Source of the DNA: Zea mays
Taxonomy: Eukaryota > Streptophyta > Magnoliopsida > Poales > Poaceae
Assembly: GCF_902167145.1 (NCBI RefSeq)
Contig: NC_050102.1
Span: 6,696,850 to 6,760,849 of the forward strand
Length of the DNA: 64,000 nucleotides
Direction of reading: 5' to 3'
Shown here: positions 56,421-64,000 of the stretch, in pieces
Numbering within the stretch: the first letter of the stretch is position 1
Layout: every line of letters starts with the position of its first letter
The notes under the pieces: model-generated
The model's input: the letters and a program-made list of their open reading frames with translations, nothing else
What the model was told of the DNA's origin: nothing
Database searches by the model: none
Translations under genes and position numbers: made by a program

Positions 56421-56888
56421 CCCTTGACCTTTGTGGTCGGGTTGTGATGGATTAGGGTTGGAAAAGTCCTGGCCCTTTGTGGGCTCCTCAATGGGAAGTA
56501 GTACACCTTTGTGGTGTGGCCGAACCTCGGGATAAAATCTTGTGTCTTGTGCTCTTGCTTGGATCTGTGGTTGTGTTTTCTAGTTGGCAAGATAGGCATA
56601 TAGAGTAGTTCTTCGTGTGGATCTCATGGTGGATTCACTATTGTATTTCTCACCATCCACACTTAGCTTATCCCTTGTGTTCCCCTTTTAAAGGAATCTC
56701 TCATTGTATTTCCACGTAGTTCGAAGCCTAGATTTACTCTAGTAGTTGGACGAGTTCAGAGTGGTTCAACTCACCTCTATAGCAGTTGAACCAACCTGCA
56801 CCAGTTGAATAGTTGATTTGACATTATCTCAAAGTTTGTGGTGACAATTTTCAGGTTTAGCCTATTCACCCCCTCTAGGCTACTTTGA
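56421..56888 (+). repeat. 3' LTR of the decayed copia element, second part
   Basis: It continues the LTR interrupted at 43593. The end CCTATTCACCCCCTCTAGG is the usual Sirevirus LTR end style. The terminal CA is mutated, so the last base is approximate. Confidence 0.6.
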
Positions 56889-57313
56889 ACTATTTTGATT
56901 CTCCATTTTAGACAGATATTTAGATATTGTATTGACTTTTACTTTTATCTGGTGTATCTGATCTTCTTGATTGCATTAATCCTAACAAACTTCATTTAGA
57001 CGTCTTACATTTAGGTGCCAGGTTCATTTCACGATAAGGGTTATTTTTCAAGGTATGTTATTTTATTCTTATAGATTATATATATCTCTAGACAAAACGA
57101 ACACCGAACATCATCCGACCGCATTAGTTTCGAAGCGGGGAAAACTAGGGGAGTGCCCCACAACATTCACCTCTGCAGAGCAATTCATATGAGGCCCCTG
57201 GCGATAGACTATCAACAATCAACAAGGGCGGCAATCTCGTTCACTCTGGAATCAGAGGCATACCTTTCCTCTTCCCGTCTTTCGCCGTAGAGAGCAAGGG
57301 AGTTATTCCGAAT
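56889..57313. other. Spacer without recognised feature
   Basis: AT-rich, then of mixed composition. No open frame or repeat of note. Confidence 0.3.
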
Positions 57314-57685
57314 CTAGAAAAAGGAGATGATCAAGCATAAAGGTCGGTGTTCTGCCTTAATAATCTGAAATAAGGCGAAAGACAAGAAGAGATCGGCAGC
57401 ATCGCGAGGAGTGGAGAATTGAAACGGAGACGGATAGGACGAAGCAGAAGCACCCACTTTCATCGCACTAGATCTAGTGTGGGCCTTTGGCAAAGCATCA
57501 TAGTCGTCACCACCTCCGTCCTCGTCCTCCTCGGTGGCGCATTCCTGCCCCTTCCGGCGCATGTAAACCCCAACAGCATTGTCACGGGCCCCTTTGACCT
57601 CCCAACTCGCCACCACATCACCGTCCTCGATGGGCTGGGACCCATGTTCCGTGATTAGCACGGGGACGGACAGGATCGCCGCCAT
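57314..57685 (-). CDS. Unrecognised short ORF (123 codons)
   Basis: The first true ATG is at 57685 (MAAILSVPVLITEHGSQP); the longer frame starting at 57697 would use TTG. It has an acidic stretch (EEDEDGGGDDYD) and ends in a hydrophobic tail. Base composition is less extreme than the LTR ORFs. I do not recognise it and see no supporting exons. It may be a gene fragment or chance. Confidence 0.2.
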   Translation of the reverse strand: MAAILSVPVLITEHGSQPIEDGDVVASWEVKGARDNAVGVYMRRKGQECATEEDEDGGGDDYDALPKAHTRSSAMKVGASASSYPSPFQFSTPRDAADLFLSFALFQIIKAEHRPLCLIISFF

Positions 57686-57885
57686 GGATCTCGGCAATGG
57701 GGCACACCGGGTGAAGATGCAAAGTTTGGTCAGATTGGAACGAAATTCGAGGGGCGGTTGTTTTTTTACGAAGGTGGTGCACGGGGCAGTTTCGGTAAGC
57801 TATATGCTCGGTTTGGTCGAACTAGACTTACTTGGTTGGCTAGGGCTTCATTTAGTTATTAGAAGACTAGAGCTCTTAATACATA

Positions 57886-58433
<548 letters not shown>

Positions 58434-58957
58434 TAGGGTTGGATAAAATACTCGTGAGCTCCTCGACTCGTGGTCAGCTCGGCTCGACTCGACTCGGCTC
58501 GTTTCAATTTTATCACGAGCTGAGCTAACATCCCAGCTCGGTTCGTTAACGAGCCAGCTCGACACAAGCTCGAGCCAACTCGTTAGCTCGAATGAGCTAG
58601 CATTTATCTGTAGAACAAAGCCTATACTTGTATTTGATGAATTAATAAGTGATGAACTATGTTAATTTAGGGTTTAAATGATGTGATATATAAAATTATG
58701 ATTATTGTTTGTCTTTTCTAGTGTTAAATTAGTATGAAATTAACTAGCAATTGATTATATTGTTGTATATATACATGTATACTATTTTTTGTTGTGGCTC
58801 GCGAGCTAAACGAGCCAGCTCAAGCTCGCAAACGAGCCGAGCCGAGCTAGTTCTTTGGCTCGGTTGTTTAACGAGTCAAGCCGAGCCAACTCGTTTCCTT
58901 AACGAGCCAGCTCGAGCTCGGTCGAGCCGAGCCGAGCAGGCTCGATATCCACCCCTA
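58434..58957. mobile_element. hAT-type MITE (524 bp)
   Basis: The ends TAGGGTTGGATA and TATCCACCCCTA are imperfect inverted repeats, and the 8-bp target duplication GCAGAATC flanks the insertion exactly (58426-58433 and 58958-58965). Subterminal regions are dense in CTCG/GAGC motifs, as is usual for hAT transposase binding. There is no transposase frame. Confidence 0.85.
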
Positions 58958-60993
58958 GCAGAATCGACCACTACTACATATATCTAAATATACATGAAGT
59001 AAGTAACCAAATCCAATATTTAGTGTAAGAGATAGGTTATGGAATAAAGGATTAATTGGCTATCCATGACTTGAATAAGGACACAATAAGTAAAGTAAAC
59101 CCTTCCCATGAAATTGTGAGGGTAAATCTTTGCCCAAAAACTAGAGCTAACCTAAAAATTTTAAAAAAATACTTCTTGTGTCGCATGTGTTGTACCTTTG
59201 TTAGTAACTTATAGATACCAATTCAAATCAGGATACAGTAAAAAATCTTCTTTTCGACCCATGAGTAACACCTAAAATTCTAATTTGAAATTTAAATAAA
59301 AAGATCTCCTATGATTTATTTGAATTTGAGAACTTTTATATGGATTATACATTTAAAAGGATATTTTTTTTGAAAATAAATATTTTGTTTGTGCACTACA
59401 TGTTGGAGCATTATTTTTGCCTGTGTGAATTCAAATTGCATCTCAAAATTTGAATTTACATTTAAACTCTTTTCTAGAAAATCCAAAAGGATTTTCCTCC
59501 TATTTTTATCTGGTTTCGCGGGTTGATTCCCTGACCTCGGCCCATCTCGTATCGGTTGCCCGCGCCGGCCCAGGATACGTCAATGGTGTAAATTATCGAG
59601 TTCGATCGAGACTATTTCTTATCTACGCGAGCACTATGTCCTAGCGAGAATAGCACACCCATAGCCCTCTTGCTGCCCTATATGTATTGACCACGATGTA
59701 CCATCGGTTCATCCAAGCCACGGGCATGGACTCTCAATCACGTTGACTGACACGTAGAGCCCACTCATCGAAGTATCTCCTACCTAGAATCTCTGAACTC
59801 AGTCATCATGAGTAATGAGAGGTTTAATATGCGGACTCTTCATCTCCTTGGCATGTATTTGAAGTGATGTCCTCGTCAACAAGTGTGATGTTCAATATTT
59901 AGTAACCAACAATTAGTGTTTGATAAGGATTGCTAAAACTGAACCGTGGTGTAGTGGGCAGCTAGATATGGCTGGTGAGATCGATGGAGTGAGAGGTTGT
60001 GTATATAGGTTGTTAGGATTTGGAGCTAGCTGTTGAATGTGCCTCAGAGACCTTTTAATGGAGATGGACCTCTTACAGCTCCAACTCCTAATGTCATGTT
60101 TGGTTGTAAGGTATTAGACCTCCTACGTAAATTAGTTTTAGGAGGCATTCGTTTTGTTTGACCTCCTTCCTAAAACGATTTTAGGAGACGAAAAACTTCA
60201 AATGTCTCCATAAATGAAATGTTTGCCTCTATAAATGTATTTTGCAAGCCAGTCAACTATGACTGTCTTCATAAATAAAATGTCCGTCTCTAAGTATTTT
60301 AGAAGACAATTGAATTTTATGATGATTTTCGCTGATTTTTAGATAATGTATCGTGAAGTCATCATACTAGACTACTAGACAATGTAGATTGAGATAATAA
60401 CATGAATGTTAAATGATACTATCTATTGTTTCCAAAATGATATGAATACCAAAAAACTTTTTGGCTACCTAAAGAAGAGCTAGATAGAGAAAATAAGTGG
60501 ACTGGCTGAGGACGAGGCATTGGGGCAGAGCAGCTGCATCGACGCGTCGTTGTGGCGAGTCATCGAATTTGACGTGAGATGGCGTCGATGAGACGATGAC
60601 AGATGGGAGGATCGAGTGCAGGAGGCGAGGTAGCGATAGATAACGGTGACGGCAAGCAACAACCGTTGTCGTGTTGCGACGGCGCGGTGTTGCCTGCGGA
60701 CTAGGAGGGAAAGTATCATCGTTGCAGGATCTCGACGAGGTGACGAGCTGATGAGTGATGAGGAGGCAAGGTGGCGCTGCAGCGGGCGGGTTAGATCATC
60801 AACTTACTGGTCAGTTGATAACCGAAGAAGCGAGTGAGCCACGAGTGGGCTTGCGCTAGGGAAGAGAATCGAATGGCTCAGGTGGAGTGTGGACTAAGCA
60901 GTGAAGCATCGAGAGAAAAATACATTAAAACCTAGTTTTCATTAGATTTATCCACGCTTACTATACAAAAGTGTGTTTATTTCCTTGTGTACC
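58958..60993. other. Intergenic repeat-derived sequence
   Basis: Mostly AT-rich. A GC-richer block at 60,480-60,900 has overlapping short frames on both strands without recognisable products. The stretch 60,090-60,310 (TTTGGTTGTAAGG, repeated AAATGTCT/AAATGTCCG) looks transposon-derived but its boundaries are not resolved. Confidence 0.3.
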
Positions 60994-61661
60994 TGTTGGG
61001 GACTTGTTCTCAAATGCTATGAGTTAAGAACAAGGCAACACAAAATGTTAATGATTAAGGACCTTCGTCCTTCGAAGCATTAACTCCCTTAGGATATAAT
61101 GATCTTCAGACGAAGGTTGTGAAGGACGTACCTTCATTATCTCAGTATATAACAATGAAAGTAGAAGCATATGAAACATGAAAAATAACATGAATAGTCA
61201 TATGACATCCTTATGATATTTTTATTATATCATCATGAATAAACATGGACAATATGAAATTACATTTATACCTTCGGCTTGACAGAAGATGAAAATCCAG
61301 GTGTAACGTACGAGCGCATACCAGTCAGCGTGAACAGCACGGTGTTACTGTTCATCTATTTATAGGCATAAGACGCGGCCTGTGTTGAATTACATCCATG
61401 CCCTTTATGTTTACTATTGACTTAGGGACAATCTATCGAGGACTAGGTAGCCTTTTCCTCTTTAAGTCGGTTTCATTTTCCGTCGCTAAGCCGAAGCTTC
61501 TCTACGCGCAGCTTCGGAACCGGTTCAACCTTCTCCCAGACCATGCTTTTCATATCGTGTACAGCTTCATTCCGAGGCCGAAGGTCCCTGTGAATGTATT
61601 ATACATGGAAAACATGTTAGTTGTGTTTTTGAGGACCTTCGGAAGCCGAAGGCCCCCAACA
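60994..61661 (+). repeat. LTR-like segment (668 bp)
   Basis: It starts TGTTGGGGAC and ends GCCCCCAACA, inverted LTR termini, with a TATA-like CTATTTATAGG at about 61,358. Flanking bases GTACC and GTAGC are a near-match, so a solo LTR is possible. Alternatively it is the 5' LTR of the element continuing to the right, although no TGG-type primer-binding site follows. CCTTCG/CGAAGG motifs recur throughout. Confidence 0.5.
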
Positions 61662-61967
61662 GTAGCCCCTCGCAGTATTAATTTGTTATAGCAATAAATT
61701 CAGACTACGACGTGAACGAAGGCCTTAAGCCGAAGGTCCGAAAGAACACTTTCCCTTCGCTAGAATAGCGAAAGTCAATGACAAACGGGACCCACCAAGT
61801 TGCAAAGCGCTAGGCGTATAAATAGGAACACACAACGACATCATTTGATGCGACATTTCTGCTGTTTGCGTTATTTTCTCAATTTTTTAACCCTTGCTTA
61901 TCAGCTCTTGCTTGGTTTTTGAGCTTCGGTTTAAAGACGTGTTTGCTCCAAATCTAAGGAGAAGAAG

Positions 61968-64000
61968 ATGAGTGAGGAGGAGAAGATGACTGAAGAGGAG
62001 AAGCTGTATGAAGAGAAGAAAGTTGTGGGTCCTTTTATTGCTGGGTTTTATGAGTCTATGGCAAAAACGAACACAGAGAAAATTACTAAGGAGATAATGG
62101 AGGGTTTGTCTGAAGATTCTGATGACAGTGATAGTTATGATGTGGAAAGTGGAGATGAAGATTCTGAGGACCGGCCCTAGCGGCCAAGCCATACCATCTT
62201 CGGGAAATCGACCATCAAACAAAGTCATATTGACGCCATGAGAGGGAGATATTTTCGTGACATGTCTATTGTTAGAGTTGGAGGAGACAACACTGCCCCT
62301 GTGCCTGAGGAAAATGAAGTTGTTATTTACCGAAGCTTCTTGAAGGCAGACCTTCGGTTTCTGTTGAGCAAATTTGTGGTTGAAGTGTTAAAGATATTCC
62401 AAATCTTTCTTCATCGGATTACCCTCGAAGCTATAATTAGGATGGGGATGTATGTTTGGGCTGTAAGGAGCCAGGGGCTGGAGCCGAGCGCGAAGTGCTT
62501 CTGCAATATGCACGAGCTATTATACGAGACGAAGGCTACCGGCAAAGAACAATACCACAACAACTTCGGTTGTTATGGGTTTATTGCCCGCTCTAATGCA
62601 AGCTACCCGGTGCCAACATACCGGAAAAGATGGTCCAGGGCCTGGATGGAGGAATGGTTTTATGTTAAAAATGATTTGATTGAAAGAAAGGATATCAAGG
62701 AAATCATCCAACGCCCCATCTGGTCTTGCTTTGGCCTCCGAAGGCCAAAGGTAGCTATTGAAGGTGACGTCGAAGCATGCTAGAGGGCCTTTAGCAATGT
62801 TTGTGCCTTCATTGGCACAAGAGATATAGTCGAAGAGCACATAGCCTATAGGGTGTGGTCACTTGTGGAGCGCTGGGATATGCCGAAGGAGACTACTGCC
62901 GAATCCAGTGAAGGTGGCCTAGTGCGATTAAAATATACCTTTAGATTTAGAGAAGTTTGACGAACCAAATGATGACTGGTTGAAATGCATTGAAGCTACC
63001 GGCGACGAGCTACTTGGGACATATTCCAAGGCCGAAGATGATGCGGGTCTGCAGCCTTCGGGGGGCGGGGGAAGAAAAGATTGAACATGGTGTTTGATGC
63101 AATTGCCTTCGTATACCCTGACTATCACTACCCACTGCGAAGGCAAGGAAAGAAGAGAAAAACTGCCGCTTTGGCCACCACTGTTGTGCCGAAGGGCAAG
63201 AAAATAAAGGTTCTGACCCACCGGCCGCGATATATTGAACCGGCCATAGTGCCTGAATTTGGCAAAGGGACTTCTTCAACTGTCGAAGCAAAACAAGTTG
63301 CTCCCGTCGTGCAGAGCGCTGAAGAATCGATTGTAGTGCCTACAGTCGGGCCAGCCGAAGCCAAGGATGATACGGCTGAAGAGCCAAAAGTGGAAAAAAC
63401 AGTGAAAATGCCAGAAATTCTGAGCCCACCAACAGAGGCAGAATTGCCGAAAGTGCAAAAAGCTCCTGCCGCAACTCCCAAGAGAAGGAGGATGGCTAGC
63501 GTGCTAGACACTGTCATGGAGACCACAAAAGCCTTGACCCCTGCTCCTATCAAGAAAGTTGCCGAGGCTGTCAAAGTCCAGGCCGAAGCCGAAGCTGGGC
63601 CTTCAGTGGCCATTGAGACGAAGCCTGCCGCGCCTGAGGATAAAACCGAGCAACAGACTTCGGATACCGGCAAAGCAGCAGGGCAGATCGTAATAGAAAA
63701 AGTTGAAGCTCCTGCTCCCGAAGCTCCGTCTGAAGATATTAATTACATTATTCGACATGCTTCGGGAAAGAGAATATCCAAAGAAGAAGTCTTGGAAGCC
63801 AAACATTACGCCCGGAAACTGAAATATCCAGAGGGGGCCTTGGTGTTTAATGGCACAGACGAAGACGATTTCCTGTACTGTCTCCCGGATAACAAAGAAA
63901 TATCCGTTTGCCGGGAGATAGCCAAAAGTATGGGATTTCCGAAACTTGAGGAAGGCCTTTTGGCCATGTCGAAGGATCATCTTGCTGACAGCCTTGCATA
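61968..64000 (+). pseudogene. Decayed gag-like retroelement ORF, runs off the window
   Basis: A TATA-like GTATAAATAGG at 61,817 precedes an ATG at 61968. The frame opens with an acidic, E/K-rich N-terminus (MSEEEKMTEEEKLYEEKK), meets a TAG at 62178, continues in the same frame at 62238-62783 (FLHRITLEAIIRMGMYVW, RKRWSRAWMEEWFYVKND), meets another TAG, then changes frame near 62,950. Downstream is a long alanine/proline/lysine/glutamate-rich stretch (63,230-63,720) and SGKRISKEEVLEAKHYARKL. The layout resembles the gag-like first ORF of large grass gypsy elements often annotated as putative gypsy-type transposase. That name is recalled and not checked. It is at least twice interrupted and frameshifted, hence non-functional. 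Confidence 0.55.

Larger units (their letters stand above)
35881..56888 (+). mobile_element. Decayed Sirevirus-like Ty1/copia element
   Basis: This is a 5'-truncated plus-strand copia element: the end of gag (about 35,881-36,045), a broken pol (36,061-39,001), an extra region (39,002-42,300), a polypurine tract (AAAGGGGAGAT, 42,300-42,310) and a 3' LTR starting TGTAAGTGC at 42311. The LTR is interrupted by the nested solo LTR and resumes at 56421, ending near 56888 after ATTCACCCCCTCTAGG. The 5' LTR is missing. Multiple stops and frameshifts show it is old. Order and pol type match Sireviruses. Confidence 0.7.

Overview
This is plant nuclear DNA from a large, repeat-rich grass genome. Maize or a close Andropogoneae relative is the best guess. 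The evidence is spliced eukaryotic genes with GC-rich grass coding sequence, nested LTR retrotransposons, a Sirevirus with its CACCGGAC/GTCCGGTG LTR palindromes, and Helitrons of the TCTCTACTA...CTAG type carrying host gene fragments. The species is inferred from these traits, not proven.

Only three convincing host genes are present, all in the first 15 kb. They are a small single-exon P-loop kinase-like gene (958-1593, +); TEN1, the small OB-fold subunit of the telomere-capping CST complex (three exons, 2940-12431, +); and a LOB-domain transcription factor with a very long tandem-repeat C-terminus (13252-15096, -). TEN1 intron 1 is about 9 kb because it holds a LINE fragment that was itself split by a non-autonomous Ty3/gypsy-type LTR element (3704-11522, target duplication ATGTG).

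From about 15.4 to 34.0 kb I read a head-to-tail series of minus-strand Helitrons. They carry a PDR/ABCG transporter exon, an unidentified coding exon, a tandemly duplicated PPR pseudogene split by a Tourist-like MITE, and an exon resembling plant CCAR1/RSA1-type proteins. The distal Helitron was split by a second LTR element of the same broad family as the TEN1-intron element but in the opposite orientation (25453-33708, target duplication AGTGG). Each LTR of that element contains a fragment of the carbamoyl-phosphate synthase large subunit.

From about 34 to 57 kb there is a three-layer nest. A decayed Sirevirus-like Ty1/copia element has its 3' LTR split by a roughly 3.46-kb solo LTR (target duplication GATTT). 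That solo LTR contains a 5S-rRNA-derived segment and long GAACGAACGATC arrays. It is in turn split by a nearly complete Sirevirus (44254-53608, target duplication CATAC) whose pol carries a frameshift near its end.

The last 7 kb holds a short unrecognised ORF, a (TA)53 microsatellite, a 524-bp hAT-type MITE with an 8-bp target duplication, and the start of a decayed retroelement (a 668-bp LTR-like segment and a gag-like region) running off the window. Genes here do not form operons. Apart from the three genes, the biology is transposable-element nesting and gene-fragment capture.
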